A DNA stretch of 64,000 bases from Oscillospiraceae bacterium (GTDB lineage Bacteria; Bacillota; Clostridia; Oscillospirales; Ruminococcaceae): assembly GCA_017483465.1 (NCBI GenBank), contig JAFUWN010000076.1, positions 62,001-126,000 of the forward strand, given 5' to 3'. Below the pieces are notes generated by a model. The model was given only the letters and a program-made list of their open reading frames with translations, ran no database searches and was not told the DNA's origin. Below, piece by piece: positions 1 to 10,432 of the stretch (its first letter is position 1; each line of letters opens with the position of its first letter). A program made the translations under genes and the position numbers.

Positions 1-1
1 G

Positions 2-1597
2 CCGAAAGGCAATTCTTCCCTGACTTCGATCAGTCAGCAGGGAAGCGAGCATTTCAGTTTCAAGATCGAGTTTGATCATTATGATCAGACAGTCACTTAT
101 CACGGTCTTGATAAATTATGTCTGAATAATCTCGGTCAGGACCCCAGCTGTATGAAAGATTTTATGGCGTATCATCTTATGAATGATATGGGTGTTGCTG
201 CTCCGCTTTCAAGTTATGCTCTCATGCAGGTCAACGGTCAGGATTTCGGCTTGTATCTGGCTGTGGAAGCCGTGGAAGACAGCTTCTGTTATCGTAATTA
301 CGGAGAAAATGCCAGTATCCAGTTATACAAGCCGGACTGCTTCTCGATGGACAGTCTCGATATCAGTGCGATGATGGACTATGAAGAAGGCTCTTCGCTC
401 TGGAAGACAGAACAGATTATGGACGGCTCTTTCTATGCGGATTCTGAATCCGGCGACCGTGCCGATATTCTAGGAGAAATGCTCAAAAGCGTATTCACAC
501 CCGAACAGACTGCTGTTGCCGCTCTGCAATATGTCGGCGAAGAACCTGAAAATTATGAAGCTCTCTGGAATACTGCTGTATGCAAGCCCAAAAAAGCTGA
601 CAGAACAAGGCTGATCAATTCTGTTAAAATTTTAAATTCTGACAATCCGGAACCGGTTCTGGATTCTGATTCGCTTCTGCGTTATTTCGCTGTTCATAAT
701 TTCGTGAATAACTATGACGGCTATACCAGCATGTTCGTGCATAATTTCTATCTTTGCGAACAGGACGGGAAATTTTCCATGATTCCATGGGATTATAATT
801 TAGCATTCGGCTCGTTTACTTACGAGTCAGCCGTTTCGAGCATTCTGAATCCGGAGGAGTTCAATCCCGTTCCCGATACCGGAAATGCCATGAGTCCTGA
901 AATCAGCATGATCAACTACCCGATTGATACTCCTGTCTACAGTGTTGCATTATCTGACAGGCCTCTGCTGAATGCTCTGCTTTCCAATCCGGAATATCTG
1001 GAAGAATATCATAAAATCTATGACGAATTATTAAAAAAATATTTCGAGAACGGAGCGTATCAGAAGCTATACACACAGATTCATGCTATGCTCCAGCCGT
1101 ATGTTGAAAAAAATCTGACATTCTATCGTCCTGAACAGTTTGAAAACGGTGCAGAAGCTATGCGGAATTATCTGAACTATCGTTCTGAAAGCATTCGCAG
1201 ACAGCTTGAAGGCGATCTGCCGTCCACGCTCGAGGGGCAGAAACAGCATTCTGAAAATCTGGTGATTCCTGAAAATCTGAATCTCTCTGATCTTGCCGAT
1301 TTTGCCGCACTTCTGCCGGAGCTGAATTCTGATCTGATTATGAATATTCTCCATGTGTTCTTACAGGATGATTATGCCTATACTGCCAAAGGTGCTGTCA
1401 GTGCCGTGCATGATTATCTTGCTCATCCGTTACAGCTCGCCGGAAGAATCCCCCCGCTGATGAAAATTCCGTATATCCGGAATCTGGTGATACAGAAAGC
1501 CGCTCCGTTTCTGATTGGTATGGCTCTGCTGACTGCCGGAATTGCCGTAACTGTGAGTATCATTAAAAAACGGCGATATTCAGACGATTATCAATAA
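2..1597 (+). CDS. CotH-family protein, 5' end outside the window
   Basis: The frame is open from base 2, so the N-terminus lies before the window; about 531 residues are visible. The opening residues (KGNSSLTS), the LCLNNLGQDPS stretch, the VNGQDFGLYLAVE motif and IPWDYNLAFG are hallmarks of the CotH family: spore-coat/secretory protein kinases in Bacillus and extracellular proteins of unknown role, sometimes dockerin-linked, in cellulosomal Ruminococcus. The C-terminus has one membrane helix (AAPFLIGMALLTAGIAV) followed by a basic tail (IIKKRR), so the CotH domain is probably held outside the cell. No dockerin is present. A good terminator follows, so it ends its transcript. Family assignment is firm; substrate unknown. 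Confidence 0.85.
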   Translation, partial: PKGNSSLTSISQQGSEHFSFKIEFDHYDQTVTYHGLDKLCLNNLGQDPSCMKDFMAYHLMNDMGVAAPLSSYALMQVNGQDFGLYLAVEAVEDSFCYRNYGENASIQLYKPDCFSMDSLDISAMMDYEEGSSLWKTEQIMDGSFYADSESGDRADILGEMLKSVFTPEQTAVAALQYVGEEPENYEALWNTAVCKPKKADRTRLINSVKILNSDNPEPVLDSDSLLRYFAVHNFVNNYDGYTSMFVHNFYLCEQDGKFSMIPWDYNLAFGSFTYESAVSSILNPEEFNPVPDTGNAMSPEISMINYPIDTPVYSVALSDRPLLNALLSNPEYLEEYHKIYDELLKKYFENGAYQKLYTQIHAMLQPYVEKNLTFYRPEQFENGAEAMRNYLNYRSESIRRQLEGDLPSTLEGQKQHSENLVIPENLNLSDLADFAALLPELNSDLIMNILHVFLQDDYAYTAKGAVSAVHDYLAHPLQLAGRIPPLMKIPYIRNLVIQKAAPFLIGMALLTAGIAVTVSIIKKRRYSDDYQ

Positions 1598-1609
1598 AAT
1601 CGCACAAAG

Positions 1610-1660
1610 GCAGATTTTACAAACCGTTTCCGCCGGATTTGTGAAATCTGCTGATTTTTT
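1610..1660 (+). terminator. Rho-independent terminator of the CotH gene
   Basis: Stem of about 14 bp (GCAGATTTTACAAA at 1610-1623 with TTTGTGAAATCTGC at 1638-1651, one G-U pair) followed by a run of seven T. It lies just after the CotH stop codon. Confidence 0.8.
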
Positions 1661-1691
1661 TGGTTGAGATTCCAAATTTTTCAAAAAAGTA

Positions 1692-1720
1692 TTGAATTGT
1701 TTTCATTTTCATGCTATAAT
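1692..1720 (+). promoter_or_regulatory. Sigma-A promoter for the 2201-residue surface protein
   Basis: TTGAAT (1692-1697), 17-nt spacer, TATAAT (1715-1720), with TG one base before the -10 (extended -10). It is the only promoter seen between the CotH terminator and the next start codon. Confidence 0.8.
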
Positions 1721-1789
1721 GTGGAAAAGTGAAGCGGTGCGAAAACGTTTTCTGCTTATCTCTATTTTCAATCGCAAGGAGAGAATTTC

Positions 1790-4700
1790 ATGAAAAAAAA
1801 GAAACATACAGCCGGCCGTGTCCTGGCGGCTGCCCTTTCTACTGCTTTTGCCGTGATTGCTGTCCCCGTGCAGGCATTCGCAGAACAGATTCCGCCGACG
1901 GAAGAATCTGCCCTCGTGACAGAATCTGAAACAACTGCTGTAACTGTTATAACAGAAGAAACCTCCGAAACAGAGTCTCTTCCTTCGGAAACGCAGGAAA
2001 CTCAGCCTTTTGTACAGGAACAGTTCCCGGCTCCGGAAGAAGAACCCCCTGCTCCTGCTCCGCAGGAAGAACCGGAAATTCCGCAGGAATATCAGCTTTC
2101 TGTCAATATGCCCGAAGCCTATCAGGATCTTTGTCAGATGACCGTCAACGGCTCTGCCGAACCTTTTACGGTCAGAGTCGGTGATACTGTATGGGTGAAA
2201 CTGCATATCAACGACAGGGAAGACTGTCATTATGTACTCCAGACACTGAAATTCGGCTCTGTTTCCATCGGAAGCGAATCCGCCGGCCAGACCGATCTGG
2301 AAACCAGTGTGCAGATTACAGAAGCTATGCTCAATGAGCAGAATATCATCAGCGTGACTCCCGAACTGACACAGTATTATATTGTTAAATTTTCTTATGA
2401 CCCTACAAAAGGCAATGCCGGTCTTGACAGAAATTATACCGTCTCTGATGAAAGTACAGAAACCAATACTGTCGGCAGTGTGCGTCTGAATCAGGACGAA
2501 CAAACCGGCCTGACTGCGATTCCGGCGGAAAATTACCGTGTGGCCGCTGTGACAATTGACGGCTATACTTCTAAATTCAACGAAAATAATTATATCTATG
2601 CCAGAACGCTGGAAGCGAATCAGAATCATGATGTTACTGTGATGTTTGCCCTGAATCAGTACCAAATCAGCGGCGGCCGGGTGGATGATACCGCAAGTGT
2701 GACGTTCTGTATTCATGACGGCAGTGAGAATTTCAATCCCGCCAGCAAAGGCTATGGCCGTGAAAATGCCCTGATTGATTACGGCCGGACAGCAGTCTGC
2801 TGTATCAAGCCGGAACGGGGCTATGTCATCCGCAGTGTAACCGTCAACGGCGTACCCAGAGAAACCGCCATGAAACGCAATTCCGACGGCTATTATCTGT
2901 TTTCGCTCGAGAATATCACACAGGATACCAGAGTAGAGGTCGAAGTTGCACAGCAGCAGGCAGTTTCCCTCACACTTCCGGAACTTCCGGCCGGAACATC
3001 CTGCTATGCTTCGGATGTGACTCTGACTCTGAACAGTCCTGACGGAACAGAGAAATTTATTTCCGGTGAATACTGGCTGGAAGGTTCGCAGGAACGTCAG
3101 CCGATTGATATGACCACAAAGACAATCACCATTCCGAAAGAACATAACGCCAGCGGAATTGTCGTCCATGCCGAAATACAAGATCAGCTCGGTCAGACTG
3201 TCCGTGCCGACAGTGAACCGTTCAGCATTAATTCCGTCACACCGCAGATCGGCATTACCATCAGCGGTGACCGGCTCGAAAATTCTGAATCTATGTATTA
3301 TGCCGATGAAAGAACGGCTGTGATTCAGATTGATGACCGCAAAGATACGCTGCCGGCTCTGGAAGAGCTTGTGAAATGCTTCAGAATTACTAAAAATCAG
3401 CAGGAGCTTTCCGATCAGGAAAAAATATTCATGCTCCAGTATCAGAAAGAAAAAGTCAGCCGTCTGACTGTGGACGGCCAGACCTATGACAGAGCCGAAG
3501 TCATTCTGCATTTCACGGAAGAAGCAGAATATGACTGGTCGTTTGATTATACCAATCTTGCCGGAATGCATGGTATCATACAGGCAGAAAACGGCGAAGA
3601 TCTCAGAAAATTCGTAATCGACAGAACCGCTCCGGACGGCGTGGTGAAAGTCTCCGGACGGGAATGGTATCAGACTCTGTTTGAAAAACTCACATTCGGT
3701 CTGTACAGCAATACCAATCTGACCGTTACAGCCGAAATTTCTGATCTCTATCCGCAGAAAATCGAAATCTATCAGAGCCGCAGCAAAGAACTGCTCTCAT
3801 GGGAGGCTTTGCAGAGCGTTCAGGACTGGACTGCCTATGAAACGGCAATGACTCTGGAAAATCCGGATTATTATATTATTTATGCCCGTCTGACCGACAA
3901 GGCCGGAAATCAGACATATCTGTCCTCTAACGGCCTGATTATTGATCAGCCCCGTGAAGACGGCTTTACCTTCCGGGTGACCGATACCGACGGCAATCCG
4001 TTTACAGAAAACCGCCTCTGCACCGGAGATCTGCCCGTTCATGCCGAAGTGCAGGAAAACGGTGTGACTTCCGGTCTGTCAAAGATCGAATATCAGATTT
4101 TCTCCGAAACAGAACAGGCCGAAACCAGCGAAAAATTCTTAGTATGGCAGTTTACAAACGAAACACCGGAATTTTCACAGCTCGTCTTCCGGCAGGATGT
4201 CAATTTCACCATTCCGGCCGAAGAATACGAGGGAATGCATTTGATACTCCGGGTCATCGCAACGGATAACGCCGGAAATACAGAATATCAGGATCAGGTT
4301 TTGAATCTGGATTCCCATGCTCCGGAAATTTCTTTCCGGTATCTGGATTCTGACGGCAATGCCGTACAGCCCCGGCATGAACTGTATTTCAATCAGGATG
4401 TCAGAGCCGTTCTGCATGTCGAAGAACAGAATTTCAATCAGGAGAAATTTATTGATTCTGTCCGAATCAATCAGCAGCCGCTCCGGGAATTCGCTCCGGA
4501 CGGGTTCAGCTGGGTGACGGAAGATCATGAAAATCATGTCTATGAACTGAGTATCCCGTTTTCCGAAGAAAATCATTATCAGATCGATGTGGATTATACA
4601 GATAATGCCGAAAATAACGCACAGGCTCAGAAAGAATTTGTGATTGATAAAACCAATCCTTCCGGTACGGCCAGAGTCAAGGGCAATCTGCTCGGCTGGC

Positions 4701-7700
4701 TGCTGGAGAAAATTTCGTTCGGTGTGTTCAGCAATCATGATTTGTCTGTCGAGATGAACGGCAGCGATACCGGCAGCGGTCTGGAGAAAATGGAATATTA
4801 TCTCTGGAATACTCCCGAAGTTCAGGACGAAACTGCCGCTTCTCTGGAAGAAATCAAAGCACAGCAGCTCGAATGGCTGAAAGCTCTTCCGGAATCTGAC
4901 TGGACTCTTTATGAATCTCCGGTTTCTGTGGCACAGCTCTCCGGCATGACACAGGGTCTGTTTATCCGTGTGACCGATCAGGCCGGCAATCAGACCTATA
5001 TTCAGTACCGGACAGAAAAGGAGATTCAGGAAAGCGGTCTCGAAGATTATTATATTTTTGATAATAATCAGTGCAATATTGCCTTCACGGTCAATGATGT
5101 CGCAAGAGCTGCCGATGCGAATATGATCTATAATGATGATGTTAATATTGAAATCAAAATCACTGACCCGAAACCGTATTCCGGTATCAGAAGTGTCAAA
5201 TATGAAGTCAGAGTCGCCGGCGAGCCTGCTGATATTCAGGGCTTCTATGAATCCGGTGCAGGTTTGCAGACGGAAGTTTCCGAAGATTCTGAAATCTGGA
5301 CAGGTAATATTCTGCTCCCCAAAGATGACGAGCGTTTCAATTCCAGTGATGTCACTGTCTTTGTCGAAGCTGTCGATTATACCGGAAATGTCTCACAGGA
5401 AACTTTGAAACTGGATATTGATACCACTGCTCCGGAAATCGAAATCAGATTTGATAATAACAACGGTACTGAAGACCCGAACGATACCGATCAGCACAGA
5501 TGGTATTTCCATGATAACAGAACGGCTTATATCACGTTCAAGGAAAGAAATAATCATTTCAGCAAAGAAGCCGCCCTCAACAGCATTCATATTCAGGATG
5601 TTGTCTATGAAGGCGATACCGGTAATCATGTGAATCTGCATGAGGCTCAGTGGACGGAAAATCTGTCCGGCGGTGATGAAGATACCCATACCCTCATGAT
5701 CGAATTCAAGGACGAGGCAAATTATATTCTTGATCTCGCTGGTTTTGCCGATCTTGCCGGAAATGCTGCCGTCACCACAGTTGAGGAAAATACCAAAGGC
5801 TGGCAGTTTTTCACCATCGACAGAACCGCTCCCGAAGGCTATGTCGCTGCTGCTTCCGCAGAGGGCAGGGAAGAACTCTGGAGAGGCATTGTCAATCCGC
5901 TGCATTTCGGTTTCTGGTCGAAATCAAATATTCATATCAGCTGCGGCTGCGGTGACTATACTTCTCACGGTACGATCAGACAGGAATATTACAGATCTTC
6001 CTCGACAACGGCTCTCACAGAAGCTGATCTGCAAAATATCACAAACTGGACTTCTTTCAGCACGCTGGATTTAAATTCCAACGGCTATTGCACAGTTTAT
6101 GTCAGACTGACCGACCTCGCCGGAAACCGTTCCTATCTGAGCACGGACGCTCTGATTGTTGATGATACGGCTCCGTATGATGAAATGATGCCGCCGGAAA
6201 TCTCTCTTGTGGCTGACCAGATTCAGAGCAATATCTATAACGGTGATGTCAGTGTCAAAGTTACCGTTGATGACCCGGCGATCAATGATGCCTATTCCGG
6301 TCTCAGTACTGTGACTTACCGGATTATTACCGACGGTATCGAAACCGACAACGGTTCGCTGTATCAGTTCGATGCGGTTGCTCCCCAGCATGAAGACCTC
6401 CTGAAAACATGGGATGGTACTGTCAGTATCAGCAGTGCAAATCATAACAGCAATAACATTGTCCTTGAAGTCTACGCTCAGGATAATGCCCGGAATGCAA
6501 CTGTTCAGTATCTCGATCTGAGTATTGATGCGACTGCTCCGCAGATTGCAGTTGCTTTCGATAATAACAGCCCCAGAAATGAACTGTTCAAAAACGGCCG
6601 TACTGCCAGAATCAATATCGCTGAACGCAATTTCAATAAAGATCTGGTCACACTTACGGCTTCCCATAACGGCACGGAGTATCAGCCTGCTGTTGTCTGG
6701 AGACAGGGCGGCGGCTCCGGTGACGGTACTGTCTGGACAGCAGATGTTCCGTTCTCTGATGACGGTGATTATACATTCAGTATCAGCTGTACCGATCTGG
6801 CCGGCAATCAGAACGGAGAAATTCAGTTCGCTGCCGGAACGGTTTCCCCCGGCAGTTTCACAGTCGATGCCACTGCTCCGAAAATTACGGTTGATTTCTC
6901 CGATACGGATGAGAATCCTGAAAATAATTATTATAAATCTTCCCGTACTGCCAGAATTACCATTGATGAACTGAATTTCAATCCGGAAACTGCCGCCTCC
7001 GGTATCACCGTCAGAGGCACTGACGACGGCGAGCCGGTGAATCTCTCCGTTGGTCAGTGGCAGGATAACGGCACGCAGCATACGGCTCAGATCGCCTTTA
7101 CACAGGATGCCGAATATCATCTTTCTGTTGCCTATACCGATCAGGCCGGCAATGCCGGGAACGGCTATTCTTCTGATTTTTATCTTGATACGATCGACCC
7201 GGCCGTAAATCTTACCGTCAACGGCGAGTCCGGCTTCAATGCCTACGGCAAGGAAGAAACCATTCTGCCCGTGCTCCAGTGGCAGGATACCAATCTGGAT
7301 TCTTCTCTGACTTCCATTTCGCTGTCCGGTATCAATGTCGAAGTCTCCGAACCGGAATATGAGAAAGATACTGTCTCTTTCGAGCTGACTGCTCCGTCCG
7401 GTGAGGTCAGAATCTGGAAAGCCAAAACCGAAGATATTCTGAATCATTCCGGTCAGGTCTGCGGAAAAATCATGACGTTTGAAGATTTCCCATCAGATTC
7501 CGGAAAAGACAGCGACAAGATTTTTGATGATATTTATACATTCAGCGTTACCGCTCAGGATAAAGCCGGACGGATTGCCGATAATCCGGAAAAAACCACG
7601 CAGACTTTCTCTGTCAACCGTTTCGGCTCTACTTACAATACGGTTCAGGTCAAGCCGATTCTGGGACAGTATAACCAGGAAGCCAAGGAAATTGTCGTTT

Positions 7701-8395
7701 CTGAAATCAATCCCAATGCCCTGAAAGAATATTCTGTTACGCTGTTCAAGAATAACGAGACAATCACACTCGAGAAAGAAAAAGACTATGATGTCGAAAC
7801 TGTCGGCACGGAGAAAGAATGGCATGAATATACGTATCATCTGCATAAAGACCTGTTTGAAGATGACGGCTCATATGAAATCCAGTTCCATTCTGTCGAT
7901 AAGGCCGGCAATGCTTCCAGCAATGCCAATGATGAAAAAGACAGTGTTATGAATTTCATGATTGATAAAACGCCTCCGACTGCGTTTACGGCCAATCTCG
8001 AAGAAAAGCGTTCGTATTATATTGATGAGAATCAGCTTGCCGTGCTGATCATGGCAAATGATAACCTGAAACTTACCGAAGTCAGTGCTTCTCTCGACGG
8101 GGAAAACAAATGGCACTGGAATGAACAGGAGATCGAAAGCGAATTTTCTGACGGAGAATTTACCGTCGAAGTCGAGGCCGAACCGCTGTTCTCCAGCAAA
8201 TCCCATGAACTGAAAGTCATCTGCAAAGACGCTTCCGGCAGAGAAACCGAACTTGTTGTTGATGATTTCAAAGTCATCAAGAATGACCCGAACAGATTCT
8301 TATATCTGGGTGTCGGTGTCGGCGGTGTCGCAGCAGCCGCAGCAGTTGTGGCAGTCGTCAGAAGAAGAAAGAAATCCAATGCAGATCAAGGATGA
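1790..8395 (+). CDS. Giant secreted Ig-like repeat surface protein with C-terminal membrane anchor
   Basis: A 2201-residue protein. Residues 1-33 form a classical signal peptide (MKKKK, hydrophobic core, cut near AFA-EQ). A Pro/Glu/Thr-rich wall-spanning stretch runs to about 105. The rest is a chain of Ig-like modules opening with D-x-T-A-P-type motifs near residues 480, 610, 842, 953, 1211, 1343, 1579, 1693 and 2059, with repeated phrases such as YTDxAGN, RTAxITIxExNFN and FGxxSN. A hydrophobic helix near 2175-2195 followed by RRRKK anchors the C-terminus; there is no LPXTG-like signal. GAGAG-type Shine-Dalgarno (AAGGAGAG) precedes the ATG. Domains of this kind usually act as stalks or adhesins; no catalytic domain is seen. 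Role in adhesion is inferred. Confidence 0.85.
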   Translation: MKKKKHTAGRVLAAALSTAFAVIAVPVQAFAEQIPPTEESALVTESETTAVTVITEETSETESLPSETQETQPFVQEQFPAPEEEPPAPAPQEEPEIPQEYQLSVNMPEAYQDLCQMTVNGSAEPFTVRVGDTVWVKLHINDREDCHYVLQTLKFGSVSIGSESAGQTDLETSVQITEAMLNEQNIISVTPELTQYYIVKFSYDPTKGNAGLDRNYTVSDESTETNTVGSVRLNQDEQTGLTAIPAENYRVAAVTIDGYTSKFNENNYIYARTLEANQNHDVTVMFALNQYQISGGRVDDTASVTFCIHDGSENFNPASKGYGRENALIDYGRTAVCCIKPERGYVIRSVTVNGVPRETAMKRNSDGYYLFSLENITQDTRVEVEVAQQQAVSLTLPELPAGTSCYASDVTLTLNSPDGTEKFISGEYWLEGSQERQPIDMTTKTITIPKEHNASGIVVHAEIQDQLGQTVRADSEPFSINSVTPQIGITISGDRLENSESMYYADERTAVIQIDDRKDTLPALEELVKCFRITKNQQELSDQEKIFMLQYQKEKVSRLTVDGQTYDRAEVILHFTEEAEYDWSFDYTNLAGMHGIIQAENGEDLRKFVIDRTAPDGVVKVSGREWYQTLFEKLTFGLYSNTNLTVTAEISDLYPQKIEIYQSRSKELLSWEALQSVQDWTAYETAMTLENPDYYIIYARLTDKAGNQTYLSSNGLIIDQPREDGFTFRVTDTDGNPFTENRLCTGDLPVHAEVQENGVTSGLSKIEYQIFSETEQAETSEKFLVWQFTNETPEFSQLVFRQDVNFTIPAEEYEGMHLILRVIATDNAGNTEYQDQVLNLDSHAPEISFRYLDSDGNAVQPRHELYFNQDVRAVLHVEEQNFNQEKFIDSVRINQQPLREFAPDGFSWVTEDHENHVYELSIPFSEENHYQIDVDYTDNAENNAQAQKEFVIDKTNPSGTARVKGNLLGWLLEKISFGVFSNHDLSVEMNGSDTGSGLEKMEYYLWNTPEVQDETAASLEEIKAQQLEWLKALPESDWTLYESPVSVAQLSGMTQGLFIRVTDQAGNQTYIQYRTEKEIQESGLEDYYIFDNNQCNIAFTVNDVARAADANMIYNDDVNIEIKITDPKPYSGIRSVKYEVRVAGEPADIQGFYESGAGLQTEVSEDSEIWTGNILLPKDDERFNSSDVTVFVEAVDYTGNVSQETLKLDIDTTAPEIEIRFDNNNGTEDPNDTDQHRWYFHDNRTAYITFKERNNHFSKEAALNSIHIQDVVYEGDTGNHVNLHEAQWTENLSGGDEDTHTLMIEFKDEANYILDLAGFADLAGNAAVTTVEENTKGWQFFTIDRTAPEGYVAAASAEGREELWRGIVNPLHFGFWSKSNIHISCGCGDYTSHGTIRQEYYRSSSTTALTEADLQNITNWTSFSTLDLNSNGYCTVYVRLTDLAGNRSYLSTDALIVDDTAPYDEMMPPEISLVADQIQSNIYNGDVSVKVTVDDPAINDAYSGLSTVTYRIITDGIETDNGSLYQFDAVAPQHEDLLKTWDGTVSISSANHNSNNIVLEVYAQDNARNATVQYLDLSIDATAPQIAVAFDNNSPRNELFKNGRTARINIAERNFNKDLVTLTASHNGTEYQPAVVWRQGGGSGDGTVWTADVPFSDDGDYTFSISCTDLAGNQNGEIQFAAGTVSPGSFTVDATAPKITVDFSDTDENPENNYYKSSRTARITIDELNFNPETAASGITVRGTDDGEPVNLSVGQWQDNGTQHTAQIAFTQDAEYHLSVAYTDQAGNAGNGYSSDFYLDTIDPAVNLTVNGESGFNAYGKEETILPVLQWQDTNLDSSLTSISLSGINVEVSEPEYEKDTVSFELTAPSGEVRIWKAKTEDILNHSGQVCGKIMTFEDFPSDSGKDSDKIFDDIYTFSVTAQDKAGRIADNPEKTTQTFSVNRFGSTYNTVQVKPILGQYNQEAKEIVVSEINPNALKEYSVTLFKNNETITLEKEKDYDVETVGTEKEWHEYTYHLHKDLFEDDGSYEIQFHSVDKAGNASSNANDEKDSVMNFMIDKTPPTAFTANLEEKRSYYIDENQLAVLIMANDNLKLTEVSASLDGENKWHWNEQEIESEFSDGEFTVEVEAEPLFSSKSHELKVICKDASGRETELVVDDFKVIKNDPNRFLYLGVGVGGVAAAAAVVAVVRRRKKSNADQG

Positions 8396-8407
8396 TCTGT
8401 GACAGTC

Positions 8408-8440
8408 AAAAAGCCGTTCTCATACAGGGAACGGCTTTTT
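8408..8440 (+). terminator. Rho-independent terminator after the surface protein
   Basis: Perfect 12-bp stem: AAAAAGCCGTTC (8408-8419) and GAACGGCTTTTT (8429-8440) with a 9-nt loop; the 3' arm supplies the T-run. No separate promoter is evident before the next gene, which may depend on read-through. Confidence 0.85.
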
Positions 8441-8465
8441 CTCCGGAAAGGACAGCAGTATTATC

Positions 8466-9548
8466 ATGAATACTTCCAAACAGCAAAAAAATAAAAACTA
8501 CGGCAGAACTGTATTATTGCTCCTGCTCCTGACGGCCGTGATTCTGTGTCTGATTCTCGGTCTTATGCTGATCAGAATGCGGTCAGGTACATCCTCGGCA
8601 GAGACGGAACAGAATCTTACAGAAACACAGCCGGAATCAGAATCTATATCAGAATCAGAATCAGAAACAGAAACAGAATCTGAAACCCTTCCGCCCGGTA
8701 TGGTCTCCGGAATGACTCTGAGTTTTTATCATGCGTTTCTGCATGTTTCGGATTCGGCCGTCATGCCTGTCGTCCGGATGTCTCCGGAAAATGCGGTGGA
8801 TACTTCCAGAATCTGGTCTTCTTCGGATTTGCAGATTGCCTCTGTCAATGAAACCGGTATGATCAACCCCGTCAGCCCCGGGGAATGTACGATCTATGTC
8901 ACTTCCGTCAGCAATCCGGATGTCTTTGCTGAAATCTCCGTTACAGTCTATCCTGATGAAGAACCCCTCCCGAACCCCGGGGAAATCGTCTGCTCCGGCA
9001 GTCCGAGGGATGATATTCAGGTGATCGGCGGGATTACTTATGTCAACGGCATTATGATTGTGAATAAAACCTACCCTCTGCCGGATTCCTACAATCCGCA
9101 GGGCATGACTCCCGAAACCGCCCAGGCTTTTGCAGAACTCCGGCAGGCGGCTTCCGATGAGGCAGGTTTGTATTTATTCTCACATTCGGATTTCCGGTCT
9201 TATCAGACACAGGTCTATGTCTACGGCGATTATGCAAATCAGTACGGCAGTGAGGCCGCTGACACGTTCTCCGCAAGAGCCGGCTATTCTGAGCACCAGT
9301 CCGGATTGTGTATTGATGTCAACTGGCCGGGCGATGATTTCAACGATACCCCCGAAGCCGTCTGGCTCGAGCAGAACTGTGCCCGGTTCGGCTTTGTGAT
9401 CCGGTTTCCCAGAGACAAAGAGGCACTCACAGGCTATAAATACGAATCCTGGCATATCCGCTATGTCGGTCAGGAGATCGCTCAGGAAATTATGCAGAAC
9501 GGATTATGCCTCGAAGAATATCTGCATGTGGATTCAGAATATCCGTGA
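8466..9548 (+). CDS. Membrane-anchored D-Ala-D-Ala carboxypeptidase (VanY/M15B type) with Ig-like domain
   Basis: A 360-residue protein with an N-terminal membrane helix (about 17-37), a Ser/Glu/Thr linker coded by GAATCA-type hexamers (about 48-76), a Big2-like Ig domain (about 78-158) and a peptidase domain (about 175-355). The zinc-peptidase signatures SEHQSGLCIDV (S-x-H-x-x-G-x-x-x-D) and ESWHIRYVG are both present, so the enzyme looks active. M15B enzymes trim the terminal D-Ala from peptidoglycan stem peptides outside the membrane. AAAGGA lies about 13 nt before the ATG, a rather long spacing. It meets the convergent PglX-like gene with no gap. Function is well supported; the physiological role (wall remodelling versus glycopeptide tolerance) cannot be told. 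Confidence 0.88.
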   Translation: MNTSKQQKNKNYGRTVLLLLLLTAVILCLILGLMLIRMRSGTSSAETEQNLTETQPESESISESESETETESETLPPGMVSGMTLSFYHAFLHVSDSAVMPVVRMSPENAVDTSRIWSSSDLQIASVNETGMINPVSPGECTIYVTSVSNPDVFAEISVTVYPDEEPLPNPGEIVCSGSPRDDIQVIGGITYVNGIMIVNKTYPLPDSYNPQGMTPETAQAFAELRQAASDEAGLYLFSHSDFRSYQTQVYVYGDYANQYGSEAADTFSARAGYSEHQSGLCIDVNWPGDDFNDTPEAVWLEQNCARFGFVIRFPRDKEALTGYKYESWHIRYVGQEIAQEIMQNGLCLEEYLHVDSEYP

Positions 9549-10397
9549 TTAAAACACCAGTTTTTTCAGGACAGATTCCAGTTTCTGATAATTGGATACA
9601 ATACCGTCATCCGGGTGCAGAATCAGCCCGGATGAAAATTTTTTCAGTCTGTGATGATACTCATCAAGTTCTTCCAGCAGAGCGGTATATTTTTTCTTTT
9701 CCCGGGGAGAACCGGCCTGTGCAAGCCGAAGCTGATAAAATTTCCGGCACTCCGGCAGACAGACCGTCCGGATATGCTCCGGCAAATCGGGCTGCCAGCG
9801 GTGAATGTAGAAAAAGGCCTGGAATGCGTGTTTTTTTCCGGAATCGAACAGCCAGTAAACCGGCCTCCGGCGATAAAATTTATGATGATCGGCATAAAAA
9901 TCATGCTGAAGATATTTCCGGAGAATTTCTTCCGGCTCGCCCTCGCCTTGCAGAGCCGAGGCCAGAAAGGTCAGATTTTCCTGAAAAGTATCTTCTCCGC
10001 AGACCGTGCGGAGAAATGTCTTGATCTCCGTCAGCAGACAGCATTCCGGGAAAATTTCTTCGGAAAGAAAAAGCAGATTCTCCGGCACGGGTGTGACGGT
10101 CTGATAATATTCCGGGTGCCAGTCTCCGCCGGCATAGCACAGACCCTCATGATCAGGACTATATCTGCCGAACAGACAGCCGACTGCATAATTGAGCAGG
10201 CTTCTGCATTCTTTCCGGACATCTGCCGAACGTACAGAAAGGCTTTTTTCCGGCACTTCCGGAGAAAGCAATGCTTCCATGCCATAGGCAGAAATAAAAA
10301 TCCGGTTCAGTTCTTCTTCATTGGCTCTGAGCTTCTGCCGGCGGAGTTCGCATTCTTCCGCCCAGGCCTGATATTGTTCGGATAATAAGATACTCAT
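9549..10397 (-). CDS. Free-standing PglX (BREX methyltransferase) C-terminal domain protein
   Basis: 282 residues matching, by my recollection of the family, only the C-terminal quarter of BREX adenine methyltransferase PglX. Family phrases are: NEEELNRIFISAYG (26-39), SLLNYAVGCLFGRYS (66-80), GLCYAGG (85-91), PVYWLFDSGKK (179-189) and LHPDDGIVSNY (260-270). The methyltransferase motifs (NPPY) and the target-recognition region that precede this part in full PglX (about 1200 residues) are absent. No other BREX gene (pglZ, brxC, brxL, brxA/B) is in the window. The gene is not obviously decayed: it has its own ATG, a GGGGA ribosome site and a consensus promoter. It could be a stable domain protein that partners a remote BREX or Type II system, or a recent remnant. 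Family match strong, role unknown. Confidence 0.8.
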   Translation of the reverse strand: MSILLSEQYQAWAEECELRRQKLRANEEELNRIFISAYGMEALLSPEVPEKSLSVRSADVRKECRSLLNYAVGCLFGRYSPDHEGLCYAGGDWHPEYYQTVTPVPENLLFLSEEIFPECCLLTEIKTFLRTVCGEDTFQENLTFLASALQGEGEPEEILRKYLQHDFYADHHKFYRRRPVYWLFDSGKKHAFQAFFYIHRWQPDLPEHIRTVCLPECRKFYQLRLAQAGSPREKKKYTALLEELDEYHHRLKKFSSGLILHPDDGIVSNYQKLESVLKKLVF

Positions 10398-10432
10398 AGG
10401 AAAATCCCCGCTGTTCTGTAAAATTATTTTTT

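Noticed and set aside
1709..3571. 620-codon open frame on the minus strand inside the giant surface protein gene
   Set aside because: Reads as a low-quality translation rich in Ile, Phe and Arg with no domain or ribosome site; the plus frame has signal peptide, repeats and promoter. Similar antisense frames at 6071-7447 and 4175-4738 are also shadows.
8290..8395. LPXTG-type sorting signal on the giant surface protein
   Set aside because: Only a membrane helix and a basic tail are present; no LPXTG or related motif precedes the helix.
9549..10397. Calling the PglX-like gene a pseudogene
   Set aside because: The frame is uninterrupted with ATG, ribosome site and a consensus promoter, so it is listed as a gene; domain loss relative to PglX is noted instead.
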